Positions 20,719 to 32,282 of a stretch of DNA of 64,000 nucleotides are shown piece after piece. The notes under the pieces were generated by a model. It did not search any database, had not been told where the DNA came from, and worked only from the letters and a program-made list of their open reading frames with translations. Origin of the DNA: Rhyacophila brunnea (Eukaryota; Arthropoda; Insecta; Trichoptera; Rhyacophilidae). Position 1 is the first letter of the stretch. The number at the start of each line of letters is the position of its first letter. The translations under genes and the position numbers were made by a program. Location: positions 930,001-994,000 of the forward strand of contig JAGYXB010001002.1 of the NCBI GenBank assembly GCA_022495005.1, read 5' to 3'.

Positions 20719-23700
20719 TCAGGTCCTCACTCCTATTCTGTTAAATAACTTTACAATTTTGCCTAACTCTTCCGTCTTACCCACCGCCAGGACACCCTTC
20801 AATTCGTCGACATTCTCATAGATATCTGCAATTCGCAGCTGTACTCTGTGAACTTCATATTTGGGGCATTGCAGTGCTATATGTACAATGTCCTCTAAAA
20901 CATGACATTCATCGCAGAGCTGCGATTCGCTTCTTCCCATGAGGACATCAAATCTTTTGCCCATGGTGTGCCCTGTTCTTAGCCTCAGTATTAACTTAAG
21001 CTCATTCCTCGTCAAAGAAGACTCTACAAACCAGGGCACCTCTCGTGGTGTTGGTAGAATCGACTTACTCCATTTCCCCTTTTCTAATGATGCCCTATGG
21101 TGAAAATCTATCCACATACTATGGCACATTTTCTTTATAGCCTCATTCCAGTCCAGGTTTTCTGGTATCCACTGATATGGTACCCCTGAATGGCCGGCTA
21201 CCTTTGCCAGCTCATCTGCCCTTTCATTTCCCTCAATGCCCATGTGCGATGGGATCCATTGAAGGCATAGATCTCCTCCTCTATTTTTCTTGTCGTCGAT
21301 CTGGTCAAGGATGTGGTATGCTATGGTTTTACTGTTATGTGAGCGAGTTGCTGCGGCAAGATGTTGTAAAGCGCTTTTAGAGTCTGTTAAAATGACAGCG
21401 GATTGCGCCGAGAAATCATCGCTTAAAGTGTATTTAATTGCTTCGTTTATCGCGATGAGTTCCGCCGTCATTATTGGTATTGCTGGGTTTAGCTTCCAGC
21501 TCTTGTTTATACCTACTTCTGGTATCACAAGAGCTGCTCCTGCTCTATTCTGATCTTTGGATCCATCTGTATAAAGGTGGCTCCATCCTGCGTACCTCTC
21601 TGTCAGCATTTTTTCGACACGCTCTCTTCCTTTATCGGATACTATGCTCCGTTTTGGTTTGTCTATTCCTTTGACCTCTAGTTGGATAACAGAGCTGAGG
21701 TCGTAGGTACCAACTGGCCTCCTCAGCGAATACATACCTAGGCATTTTGTATTTAATACCTCCCAACTTTCTGTGGCTTTTAGGATTCCTACCAGTAGAG
21801 GGAGCTTTCTTTTCTCATAGTATGTATTGCTTTCAACAAGCTCGTATAGGAGTTTCACCTTTGCCAATATGGGGTTATCTATTATAGATTTCCACTTCAT
21901 CCATGTCTTGGTAGCCAGTGCCCATCTCCTGACATTCAGTGGAGGTACGCTGAGTTCCGCTTGGAGCACGTGAATGGGTGTTGTCCTGATAAATCCTCCA
22001 CATATTCTTAATGCTTTGGACTGGATGCGGTCTAGCCTCACCGAATTAGTTTCGGCGGCGGAGTGGTAAAACATGCTCCCGTAATCTAATCGGCTTCTAA
22101 TGAGTGCCGTGTATAACCTTCTCATATGAATGGGGTGTACGCCCCACCCACCTCCCGCGAGTACTTTGAGTATGTTCAGAGGTTGTGTCAGGCTATTCGC
22201 GCAATGACTAATATGATGCTTCCACGTTAGTCTATAGTCCAGGTTCATACCTAAAAATTTATAAGTGTCTACTCTTTCTATTATAGTGCCGTCGATTTTT
22301 AAGTTAAGCTGGTTTTGTCTCTTGCCTCTGGCAAAAGAACCACCTTAGTTTTGCTGGGAGCTACTTTGAGGCCTCGCGTTTCCAATAATAATTTCATTTC
22401 GTCAAGACTCTTCTGCATTAACCTTTGACATTCATCTACTCTTTTTCCCGAACAAAAAAGTGCGAAATCATCTGCATATTGTACAATGTTGACCCTCGTT
22501 ATTAACTTTAATATGTCAGTTGTAAGAATGTTGAATAGTAATGGGGATAGGGGGTCTCCTTGCGGAAGGCCTCTTGAGCATACCGTACTCTTCTTTTCAT
22601 TATTAATGCACATGGTGATTTTTCTTTCATTTAAATACTGCTTAAGATATTTAGTGATCTTCCCACCGATTCCCCATTCATTCAACACCCTTGACACTTC
22701 TTTCACATGCACATTATTATACGCATCCTGGATGTCCAGGAATGTTGTCAGGGTTACTTCGTTTTTGACCTGTGCTGCATTGATGTCTAGTACTAGGTTG
22801 CCTATGTTCTCCAGAGTCGACTTTTGCCTTCTGAATCCCGTAGTATTGTGATGAAATAGTTGTTTTTTCTCTGCAAACCATTCGATTCTTCTTGCAATCA
22901 TCTGGTTGAACGTTTTGCACATGCATGATATGAGTGCAATTGGTCTGACTGACGACACTAGGGTAGGGTCTCGCCCTGGTTTTAAGATTGGGATAATCAT
23001 CGTTTCCTTCCATTGCCTAGGGACTTTGCCGGTTTCCATGATTAAGTTGAATATCTCCACTAGTTTATTTTTTCCGATCTCTGGCAGCTGAGCGATCATG
23101 GAATATGAAACTTCGTCCATGCCGGGGGCAGAGTCTTTATTTTTGGTTACTGATCTTAGTTCCGCCACTGTAAGAATTTCATTCATTGTATCATTAGGAT
23201 TATATGTTTCCTGTTCTGCGATTTCTTCCTTCATTTCGTCACTTTTACTTGCTAGTTGTTGAAGGAGGAGTGACGCCATGCTTTCATCCAGTTGATTATT
23301 GAATTTGTTTCCCGATTTGCCCTTCATCCAACTCATTTTTCTCCACATTTCTGAGTAGGAAGTTTCCGAGTTGACGGAGTCACAAAATGTTTTCCAGCTT
23401 TCTCTTTTGGCTTTTAGGATTACTTTTCGAGTCGTGGCTTGCTTTTTCTTTAGTTCTAGGTAGTTTTCTGTGGAACTGATTTTTTTGAAGCGAGTATAGG
23501 CAAGCCTTCTCTCAGCGATTGCCTTTGATACTTCGGAGTTCCACCATGGTTTTGGTCTAAAGTTTGGGTGACTGCATACTTTGAGTCTCGGAATGGTTGA
23601 ATTTGCCCCATTATTCAATATTGCCTCCAATTTATCATACTCTACTTGTGCATCTCTGGTAGGTTCTGTAAGTCTGTCTATGTCATTTGAGATTATTTCT

Positions 23701-24437
23701 CGATATTGTTCCCAGTTTGCTTTAGGGTAATTTCTTCTTGGGATGATTTCTGTTTGGCATTGATTTTCCACAAACTCGATGATAATGGGTAAGTGGTCAC
23801 TGCCCATCGTATCGGAGTCTATTTTCCAATCGGTTTCCAGTACCAGCTCGTTGGAGATAAATGTTATATCCGGTGCCGCTCCTCTCTGATTTGGAGGGGC
23901 GACCCTGGTACTTTGTCCATTGTTAATCGCTACTAAGTCAGAGTCAAGGCATACGTCAGCGACATCCTCTCCTCTTGCGTCTCGAAGTATATGATCCCAC
24001 ATTGGGTGGTGTGCATTGAAATCTCCACCCATAATTGATCCCTCTCCCATTTGATCGAAGAGCCTGCTCCATGCGTTTTTCCGAATGGTAACATTGGGTT
24101 TACAATATATTGCTGTCACTGTTTTTAGTTTTTGTGTCCCTCTGATTTCGACTTGACATGCCTCCAGTTCAGTTGGAAGGCCTTGTAGGGTCTTTTCTTT
24201 AGACGCCAGTGTTTTATGCACCAGAATCGCTATTCCTCCGTAACCATCCCTTCTGTCTTTTCTATACATCGTGTAATCATTGAATTTCAGATAGTCTAAT
24301 TCAGACCTCAGCCAAGTCTCTGAGATTAATGCTATTGAAATTTTTTGTCTTATTAAGTGGAGTTCTATATCATCCTTTTTTTGCTTCATACTTCTGGCAT
24401 TCCATTGTAAAATCCTAATTTGTTTTTTACTATCCAT
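20719..24437 (-). pseudogene. LINE ORF2: endonuclease, reverse transcriptase, RNase H; one frameshift
   Basis: The first part (24437-22299) has an APE-type endonuclease (QWNARS, SETWL, DRRDGYGGIAI, GGDFNAHHPMW, GSDHLPI) and reverse transcriptase motifs. These are SAPGMDEVSY, PIALISCMCKTF, TGFRRQKSTLENI, TFLDIQDAYNNV, RGLPQGDPLSPLLFN and the catalytic YADD. The second part (from about 22330 to 20719) continues with YKFLGMNLDYRLTW, a thumb region, and RNase H with its acidic residues (YTDGSKD, AELIAINEA, LTDSKSA, NERADELAK). A C-terminal finger CDEC-X7-H-X4-C follows. The frames meet at an A4 run (22333-22336, plus strand); one extra base there would join them into about 1,239 residues. It is either a 1-base deletion or a sequencing error. 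Otherwise no defect is seen. Confidence 0.9.
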
Positions 24438-25704
24438 TTTGCTCCAGAACCTCTCCTAGAATTTCCTTTAAGTGTCCTTCTTTGAATTGTTTGCATACCC
24501 AGTCCACTGCTTTAATTATTAGTTGTTTAATGATCTGCTGCCAGTCTCCCCCTTTCAGCAAGACTTTCATAATTTCTCCCATCGCGTTAACCTCTGTCTT
24601 CCCCTTTGAATTTTTCTTATTTTTTGTAGGCTTTACGCTACTACCTGTAGCTATTATTGTTGAGCCTGAAGCTTCTACCACCGCTTCTTCTTTCTTTTTG
24701 ATTTCCTTAGTTTTTTGAATTGTTTCGCTTTCATCTCTTCCTACGATTTTTTTTTGTTTTAATATGTCAGCATAGCTATTATTTAACATATTTTTTTTTG
24801 CTTCCTTGAAAGGTATGTTCATTTTTTTCATTGCTTCTTTGCAATTCTTTTCCTCTTGCCACTTTGGGCATTTTTGGCTGTTTGCCGCGTGGTTACCTTT
24901 GCAATTTATGCACGTAATTTCCTCATTTTTTTCGCAGGTTTTGTGGTTTTCACCACACTTAGGGCACGTTTCTACTGTACGTCCGCAATTGTTCGCGATA
25001 TGTCCATATCGCCAGCATTTGTAGCATTGCATAACCCTGAATACATACGGTTCTACAGCAAAAGAGACTCCATATATGTAAATTGTTCTCGGCAATATTT
25101 TCTCCCCAAATTTAATACTGACTGACGTGGTCTTTGTCAGCTCTCCTGTATCACCTTTTCTTGTCAACCTCTTAAGGTTGATTACTTTTGCATCACTTTT
25201 GATTTCCATTTGCAGTTCTTGGAGGTCCATATCAATATCGACTTTTCTTATTACTCCATAAGAGCAGGAGTCATTCTCTTTGGTCACAAAACCGAGATCT
25301 TTGAGTTCTCCAGCTTGTTTCACTTTATCTGCTTCTTTTTCGTCTTCTACTTGGATGTACGTCTTTAAATTTTTATTGTAAATTTTCTGTACTTTTACTC
25401 CTGCCTTATGCAGCATCTGCGCTATTTTTAACTTTAATGGAATTTTACTTCCCGTCGCTATCATGACGATGTTTTGGTTTCCCTTTGGAGTGACCCCAGA
25501 GTCTCTTCTGGGTTTTTTTCCAGAGGTCACTGTCTGCCATTCTTCTTCTTTTTCTCCAACCACTTCCTCTTCATCATCGTTTCTTTTCTTCTTCGTTTTT
25601 TTGGTTTCATTCACTTCCATTGTGGTGTTTTCCATTTTATTGTTTTTGCCGTTCACGCGGTCTTGGAATTCGCGCAACAGTGTGAACAAAAACAGTGTGG
25701 ACAA
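24430..25704 (-). CDS. LINE ORF1: gag-like RNA-binding protein with three zinc knuckles
   Basis: 424 codons from the first ATG. A second ATG at about residue 24 (MENTTMEVNETKKTKKKRND) is an equally plausible start. The order is a charged, lysine/glutamate-rich N-terminus (about 25-60); a globular middle (about 75-225) of the kind that precedes zinc knuckles in I-type gag proteins; then three cysteine/histidine motifs. These are CYKCWRYGHIANNC, CPKCGENHKTC and CINCKGNHAANSQKC, at about residues 231-277. A lysine-rich tail follows. In this family the protein coats the element RNA and supports integration. The frame ends with TAG overlapping the ORF2 start (ATGGATAG), an 8-base overlap. No disruption is visible. 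Confidence 0.9.
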   Translation of the reverse strand: MSTLFLFTLLREFQDRVNGKNNKMENTTMEVNETKKTKKKRNDDEEEVVGEKEEEWQTVTSGKKPRRDSGVTPKGNQNIVMIATGSKIPLKLKIAQMLHKAGVKVQKIYNKNLKTYIQVEDEKEADKVKQAGELKDLGFVTKENDSCSYGVIRKVDIDMDLQELQMEIKSDAKVINLKRLTRKGDTGELTKTTSVSIKFGEKILPRTIYIYGVSFAVEPYVFRVMQCYKCWRYGHIANNCGRTVETCPKCGENHKTCEKNEEITCINCKGNHAANSQKCPKWQEEKNCKEAMKKMNIPFKEAKKNMLNNSYADILKQKKIVGRDESETIQKTKEIKKKEEAVVEASGSTIIATGSSVKPTKNKKNSKGKTEVNAMGEIMKVLLKGGDWQQIIKQLIIKAVDWVCKQFKEGHLKEILGEVLEQNG

Positions 25705-26029
25705 CCCCTCGCTTCACAGCGTTTGACGCACTCCCCGCACAAAGTGCACTATCCGTGCAACAATAAATATTTTTCACTTTTTCTCAAGCACTGGCACTGA
25801 TTGTCAAAATCACATGGGACCACACATGTTGAGTTTATTGTCAAATTCATTTACCAACAATATTATTTTTGTTGTATCCCGTATTTATAACCGTTCGCGA
25901 GTAACCAGGCGAATAGCGATACGAATACGCAAGCGAAGTTGTACAACCTCACTCCACCGCTGTTGGCTTCCGACTGTACTATTTTTACTCTGACACTTTG
26001 TTACTTGTTACGAAAGTAAATAAGAATCT

Positions 26030-26075
26030 GGCTCACGGGTTTTGAACCGGTCACGTACCGATCAGTAACAATTAT
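26030..26075 (-). repeat. Decayed tRNA-like string near the LINE 5' flank
   Basis: On the minus strand this reads GTACGTGACCGGTTCAAAAC followed by CCGTGAGCC. GGTTCAAAACC is a weak B-box match inside a T-arm-like context. No A box was found. It is possibly a SINE or tRNA pseudogene remnant at the LINE insertion site. Confidence 0.25.
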
Positions 26076-26192
26076 CAAGTCTCACCTCTGCTTCAAATTG
26101 GATGTAGTCCATGATAAATATACTTCTTCATTGATAACCCTAGGACCTAGGACGACATAGTACCGCCCAGGAAACAAAGAGAAGTGGGTAAT

Positions 26193-26786
26193 CAGTAGCA
26201 AAGGGTGCAGGCAGGCTGTTAAGATCCACAATAAAATTTATTTATTATTTAATAGTGCACATAACACTTTGTTAGTCATATGTATTTGTTTTTATTGAAC
26301 TGAGACTACAATTTATTGATGGTGTAGGTTAGTTTGAAAAAAAAAACTATTAAACCCTGCCTAAACCAAACCATGATCGTTTTGGCATATTTTGGGTGAT
26401 ATGACAAACTTGTGCACACTTTTTCATTCACACTTAGGTATTTGTTTTCGTTAGATTGAGAATACATATTAAACACATTGTTGGTCCATTTTTTTAAATT
26501 CATTAAGCTCTGCCTAACCAAACTAAAATATTATTCTATCTATAAAATATTCAAAGTTATATATTATGATTTAATTGCATAATTTAGATATTTTATAGAT
26601 AGACGAGTATTTTTTGTCTATTATCTATTATGGATTGGTTTCGCTTTTTTTAATTGAATTTTAAAAACTAACTAACACCATCTGTAAATTGTAATATTAT
26701 TTCAATGAAAACAAATAGGTATGACAGACAAAGTTTAGTGTACACTATTTATGCACTCAACAGCCTACCTCCACCCTTCGCCACTG
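26193..26786. mobile_element. hAT-like MITE, GCGAAGGGTG family, copy 1
   Basis: The left end is CAGTAGCAAAGGGTGCAGGC. The right end, read on the other strand, is CAGTGGCGAAGGGTGGAGGT; both continue AGGCTGTT. Flanks TGGGTAAT and TGGGCTAC agree at five of eight positions, perhaps an old target duplication. The interior holds large inverted segments: CTGCCTAA-CCAAAC, ATCTATAAAATAT and their complements, plus GTGCACAC-type strings near both ends. There is no transposase. A 3'-truncated relative is at 48440-48785. Confidence 0.72.
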
Positions 26787-27840
26787 TGGGCTACCAACTG
26801 GATGTGGGTGTAAGAAGGCACTATTCACGAGTGTAGAGAAATATTTAATAAATTTAAACACGTGTTAAATTATATGTTATTTTCAGTATATACGTATGCA
26901 TCAAAATATAGGTAGGTACCTACATTAAAGTCTGTCGTGTAAATAAAACGCACATTAAATATTGGTAGTATTGAACGCATCCCTATCAGTGATAAGCCAA
27001 ATCTGACTTCAAAGCATTTCTATCTTACCAATATATGCAATGGTACACATACTCATTAGATATTTACATAAATCTTACATAAATCTACTGATGTTTAAAC
27101 AGTAAAGCTCATTTATATTTTCATCAAAAATATACTAATTTCTAAATAATATATTCTCAAAAGTTTTAATATTTGAATTCCTAACCATATGTCAGTTTTG
27201 AACCACTGTGTACTTATGTCGTTTTCAGATCAACAATATATAAATTATCATGCATAATAAAACAACATTTTAATAACTGACAAGTATTGAATATTCAAAG
27301 ACATAACTATGCGAGTAGCCGGTGATTAGGTCAATCTGGTAGTCCATGTATTAATTGCATAAATTCCTAATAAATTTTAGTCGACGGGTGCCAATGAAGT
27401 TATAAATCATGGTTATTGGTCTTCAAGTTATACTGCGTCCTGAAAGTAATGATAGTTTTTAATGTAAAACGCAGTAGATTATTACCTGAGTAATTGCGAC
27501 AGATTACAACTAAGGAAGAAATTAAAATAAATTGATAATATAAATTTTTATGGTAAATCATAATGTTGAAGTAATTATTGGTAATAAAGCGCGAATTATT
27601 GATATGTGCTCCTAACTGACTACTGGAATATCTAAATTCTAAGGCGCTGTCATGCGTATTAAAATTCTTTGATTTGCATAGAAGTATGAAAAAACAAGTT
27701 TTAAATTGCCTCCTAAAAATAGTTTATTACAAACTAAACTAAAACCACTCGACCCAATTGTATTACTTATGTTTTGACAAAACCTGCATTAATTATGTTA
27801 TGCTTTTCTATGCAAGTTTCGCTTTACATATATAATATCG
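26787..27840. other. AT-rich spacer
   Basis: No feature was recognised over about 1 kb. Confidence 0.45.
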
Positions 27841-28175
27841 TCAACATCGACCAGAGTCGATCCACTGCTGTATTAAGGCAACCCCTAGCCTCCTCCACTC
27901 TTTTCGGTTCCTAGTTCTTCGCTGCCACGTACATCCACCGAACTTTATTAGTTCGTCTATCCAGCGGGTTTTAGGGCGCCCCTGTGGGCGTTTAGTGCCA
28001 CTTGGGTACCTCTGTATGACTGCATTTGTCCAGCGGTTGTCCACTCGCCGGGCGACATGTCTAGTCCATCGCCAATTTATTCATATGCTTAGCGACCTCT
28101 GTAACATCGCGTACTATTGTCTGTTTTATTATTCATTGGTTTATGCCCAACATGTACCTTACCATGCCATAAGGT
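27841..28175 (-). pseudogene. RTE-type LINE reverse transcriptase C-terminus, second relic
   Basis: The minus-strand frame 28044-27841 reads DNRWTNAVIQRYPSGTKRPQ, then GRPKTRWIDELIKFGG, WQRR and a final LGVALIQQWIDSG. It closely matches the end of the relic at 10395-10890. Upstream, MVRYMLGIN and VRDVTEVAKHMNKLAMD are readable in other frames with stops between. It is older and more damaged than the 10.4-kb relic, and comes from the same or a close family. Confidence 0.8.
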
Positions 28176-28530
28176 AACCAACATAGGCCACATGTATCAT
28201 TTTATAGAAGGTTTCGGCGAACTAGAGTAAAGTTCCGCGAGTAGAATAAAGTGAAAATCTTGAGGGTGGTGAAGGCTGATTAAAAATTTTAATAAAATGT
28301 TACTAAATATATTATTTAATACCTAAGCATGGCATAGCAAAGCATTGTTTTTGTCAGTAGGTATGCTCAAACTCATCGACGATCAAGATAATAACATAGT
28401 CATTTGGTAATCCCTAAAAAAGTTCCCCGACCCCTGTCTTATGGTAATACTTATACTTCGAGTTATTATTATATTATTAGTACGTGCCTATACATATTAT
28501 ATAATTATAAGTATATAACTATTCTTCTTA
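28176..28530. other. AT-rich spacer
   Basis: Nothing recognised. Confidence 0.4.
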
Positions 28531-29385
28531 GTCATTCCTCGTGGCCAAGTATCGTGATCACCTTGAAATTCCGTCATCTTTTGAGCGACCAAGACTTTCC
28601 ACTCCTCTCGATAATTTGCTTCTCTCATTGCAGAATATCCCCAGTCAGCTCCTTCACTTAGTCGCTCTAGCGTGCCAACGCTTTTCCACTGCTTTACCTT
28701 CCTTGCACGCTACCAAAATCCACCAGCCACTCCAAGTTATCCGGTTCACGCCAAAAAATATGTCAATAAACTGCAGAATGCGTCTCAAACATAATAATAA
28801 TGTCGAGAGCCGTTCCTTTATCAGTAGTCTACCCCTGTAGCCAACCTTTTTATACCTACCGCCCACTTTTGTATCTCTTTTAGTAGGAAAATTTTCTAAT
28901 CGCCCACCGGTTCCACAGTAATGGTGATTCATAAAGTAGGAAAGTAACTTGCTTTATAAAATTTATAAAGCAGAGTTACAGCAAGTTAAAGCATATAATA
29001 ATAATTACTTTATGTCAGACTTTCGCTAAGTTTGGCAGAATAAATCTTTATAAAAACAACTTACTGAAGTTAAATCTATCTTTTTATTTGTACTTTGCAT
29101 ACATAGAAGCATGAAGTCTGATGAAATTACATTTAATTAATTAAATTATTAATGAAATTTAAATTGTCACGGGAATTTTATAAAAATGTTTTTAAAACCC
29201 CTACCGCCCACCATGGAAGCTGGAACGCCCACTAGGCGGTAGGGACCAGGTTGACAACCCCTGATCTAGATGATTGACTGGTGCGTTCTGTGCTCCGTCC
29301 AAGAAATACAAGGCATTCGGCGCCAACACCAGATCTCAAAGGCATCAATTTTCTTCAGGATCCATGACTCGACAATACTAATGTT
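28531..29385 (-). pseudogene. LINE reverse transcriptase C-terminal relic, split by a MITE
   Basis: On the minus strand the first part (29385-29264) gives VESWILKK, DAFEIWCWRRMPCISWTEHR and THQSII, a familiar RTE-like segment (LEAFEMWCWRRM--ISWTEH-TN-SI). The second part (28831-28531) continues with LLIKERLSTLLLCLRRILQF and, after a frame change, GKALARWSD, VKELTG and finally GHEE-LRR. These are in the order expected at the end of such proteins. The interval 28832-29263 between the parts is a separate inverted-repeat element that inserted into the LINE copy. Stops and frameshifts occur in both parts. Confidence 0.65.
28832..29263. mobile_element. MITE (hAT-like ends) nested in a LINE relic
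   Basis: The right end, read inward on the minus strand, is CAGGGGTTGTCAACCTGGTC, then CCTACCGCC and GTGGGCG. The left end reads GTAGCCAACC, CCTACCGCCCAC. The ends match over CAACC-CCTACCGCC with gaps, but the outer dozen bases of the left end have drifted. ACCGCCCA-type strings recur internally. No target duplication can be called with confidence. LINE protein motifs on both sides are in consecutive order, which supports the boundaries. Confidence 0.6.
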
Positions 29386-30139
29386 TGTACAATCATCGTT
29401 TTCTATAATTATAAGTAAATACTCATAAAACACAATCTAACAAAACGCGTTAACATTAAGAATAATTGAATTATGAAGAATTATAATGATATCAAATAAG
29501 TAAAATATCTAAATAAGTAATATTAAAATTATTGTGTTTCACATTCACTGAGCTTGTGCAAGTTTAAATAAAAAAAATTGATATAAGTATTATTAATCGT
29601 TATATACTAAAAGTTTCCATAATTTTCATCATTGAAACGATGTTGTAAACCAATGTCCAAAAAAAGTTCGGTGATAACAAAAATTAAGGTAAAGAGGTTT
29701 TATGTCATTTTTAATCATTCTGGAAAAATGCTTATTTTCTAGAATCTAGTTGATTAGATCGTTTATCAGTCGAACGCCGACAAAAGCTCTCGAGGCAGTG
29801 AGCGGCCTCTCTTACGCCGCGCGAGATATAAAATAATAGTGATTTAACAATTTCTACGCGACAAAGAAAATTAATCATGGGTATTATAGCAATAGTCTGT
29901 TCTAATTATTTATTTTTATATAAGTAACGGCATTAGAGTTTCTTTACTAAATTATTTTCAAAAGCTCCCATTTATGTATATTTATTATCAACTTGTAATC
30001 GAGATAGTATTTGAAATGAGGACGCAATGTTACAATGTATAATACCTACTTATCATGCGAGGGATAAAGGATAAAAATAAATCTGATAGAAGATATAAGA
30101 AGAGATACGGATAGAAGATAAGGTTGCGCTTTTTGTAGT
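29386..30139. other. AT-rich spacer with a GC-richer block near 29760-29860
   Basis: The block at about 29770-29850 (containing CGAACGCCGACAAAAGCTCT and TTACGCCGCGCGAG) stands out for mixed composition. It has no coding or transposon signature. A conserved non-coding element is possible but untested. Confidence 0.3.
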
Positions 30140-30450
30140 GGACTGTAATTGATTGGTGGAATGATTGTGATGGTGGATGTGGATATTGGGGGGTGGCGGT
30201 TACACGTAGGATGCCAGGCACTGACCTTTTATGATGTTCTGCGTATGGCTGAAGCTGGTCCCTGGTGCATGCCCTCACGTCCTAGTAGGCACTCGCACGG
30301 TACACTTTTGATGAATGATATTATAAATGAGGAGACACCCTGTGCCGGTGACATGGACAGAAGTGGTTTGATGAACGGAGTTTGCATGGAGGGAGACTCG
30401 GATAGTAATATTGGTACTATAAAGGTTAATAAACAAATGAAATTATAGAA
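30140..30450 (+). other. Coding-like GC-richer stretch, unclassified
   Basis: A 99-codon frame (30149-30448) with few AT-rich codons starts MIGGMIVMVDVDIGGWRLHV and contains GDMDRSGLMNG. The complementary strand is also partly open (30498-30229 and 30278-30030). I recognise no domain. It could be a transposon fragment or an unrelated exon. I do not assign a function. Confidence 0.25.
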
Positions 30451-32282
30451 TAATTCACAATAACCAATCACTTGAAATATATTATTGTGTCTTTCCATCG
30501 AATATATTAGTAAAAATAAGACGACTACTATTTTTTACCAATAAAATTTTGCATCAATTTTTTATTATTCATAATTATTAGGAATGTATTCGTATACGCG
30601 AAATTCTTAATATACTATGCCCTCATCATATACCTGACACCTTTACGAAATCTTGCGATATTTCGCGCATCATTGAACACTATTATTTTATTGGGTGGTC
30701 GAGCGTAAAAATGAATTCGCACCTTCTATGGTTTCATTTATGCTCAAGATGTCTTGTTTTTATTAAGGAATCGTCCATCATAATAATATCCAGTGACGTC
30801 CCCAGAAAAGGTTTCCGAACGTTCATAAAGCGACATGGAAATAATAACAAGTTTTTTTTTTAATTTTTCTCAAGCCTAAAATTTACATATTGTTATTGTT
30901 TATTATCTCCATAATTCCATAATAAAACTCACTGCAAACAGTGCCAACATAATATTTATTTACTGTCGACAAAAAATCGTTTCCCCCTGTGACCTGACAT
31001 TTTTAATTTATTTAATAAATTATTAAAATAATAATATTGCGTAAGGCTCCAAGCTTACCCACAGATGTCACTGGTACCATCAAAATCTCAAAACAATACT
31101 CATCAAAATCTTTTTTATCAATAGATAGGTATGTTTCATTCCTATTTAAACATATTGGATAATATAAATATCATTGAGTATATAATATGTTGCATACTTA
31201 CAAACAATAAATAAACAATGCCATTCACAAGTTATTAGTTATCTAGGTTGTCTCGGAAAATTAATTGCATTCCAATTTATATAATGTACCCAAGGTTTCC
31301 CAAACTATTTAAAACTATTTAAAATGCGGTATTTGTACATACCTACGTGTAAAAGCAGAAAGTATCACATGTCAAATGACATTACCCAAACGCCTTTGGC
31401 ACAAAATGATACTAGTGAAAAACATTAGATAAGTTTACACCATCTTGTGATCCGACGGCACCTTACCACCACATTTCCTTCTAGCGACCTTCTTCAGTTG
31501 TTTACTAAAATTATGGTACTTACCAATCTGATAAAACATTTATTATTCTGTGGATTGCTGCAAATCGATTTCAATAATATTTATATTTGAATGCCATAAT
31601 ATGTACGAAAAAAACAACCTACCACAGATGATTCTTCTTTTGAAATAATACCGCCATCCATAATGTGATTGGTTGCCGGTATTTTAAATTAAACCTTTTT
31701 TATTGGTTGAAAAAACCGACACGCGTGGAACAGTCAATGAAAGATTTTTGTTTATATATAAAATTTAAACTACAGAGTGTACGATAATAAGTGGTTTAAG
31801 ACATGACAATCTAAGCATTACTATATTAAATCAAGTTTTCTTATGAAATGACAACTAGGTACCTACCTACCTACCTATTATTTTTCATCAGTATTTAAAA
31901 ATATAAAAAATAAACTCTAAAATAATCTATTACTTGTATGCAAAAGATACTGAAACATCGCCATATAATTTATGTAAAAGACGTCTTATACTTATAAAAA
32001 TGGATGAGTTAGGCACCGATTTCGTCCACTTATTGGGGGATTATGAATTGGTGCTTCAGAAGAGATCTATATAATATATAGATCTCGATTTAGATCTAGA
32101 TTTGTGTATAATATATGATCCACAGGTCCCACTTAAACTTAGATCATTCAGCGTACTTCCATGTACTTTAAAAAATGGGTTTTTAGTCTTCACACTATTT
32201 TTAATACTGTTTTATTTTTATGTGTTTCATGCCATGTTATGAATGTTGTGAATCTGTAATTTGTAAAGTTCAATATATATAA
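30451..32282. other. AT-rich spacer
   Basis: No gene or element was recognised. Positions about 30600-30770 are of mixed composition without motifs. 31856-31876 is a TACC/CTAC tetranucleotide run. At about 32063-32087 GAGATCTATAT and its reverse complement form a small palindrome with a 3-base centre. Confidence 0.4.

Larger units (their letters stand above)
20625..25985 (-). mobile_element. Near full-length I-group-like non-LTR retrotransposon (LINE)
   Basis: Transcribed on the minus strand. From the 5' side it has an untranslated leader of roughly 280 bp (left edge near 25985 is a guess), ORF1 (25704-24430), ORF2 (24437-20719) and a short 3' UTR. It ends in a poly(A) tail seen as about 22 T at 20625-20646. 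Carrying endonuclease, reverse transcriptase and RNase H in one ORF2 fits the I/Loa/Nimb group rather than Jockey, which lacks RNase H. Apart from one frameshift in ORF2 the coding parts are open over about 5 kb, so the insertion is recent. I could not identify a target-site duplication. Confidence 0.9.

Noticed and set aside
22486..22851. Open frames on the plus strand across the LINE
   Set aside because: They are antisense to ORF2, which has clear catalytic motifs.
25463..25800. Phe/Ser-rich plus-strand frames over the LINE ORF1 start
   Set aside because: Antisense shadows of the lysine-rich ORF1 N-terminus.
20625..25985. Reading the element as a retrovirus-like LTR element
   Set aside because: There is a poly(A) end, APE endonuclease and no LTR, protease or integrase, so it is a non-LTR element.
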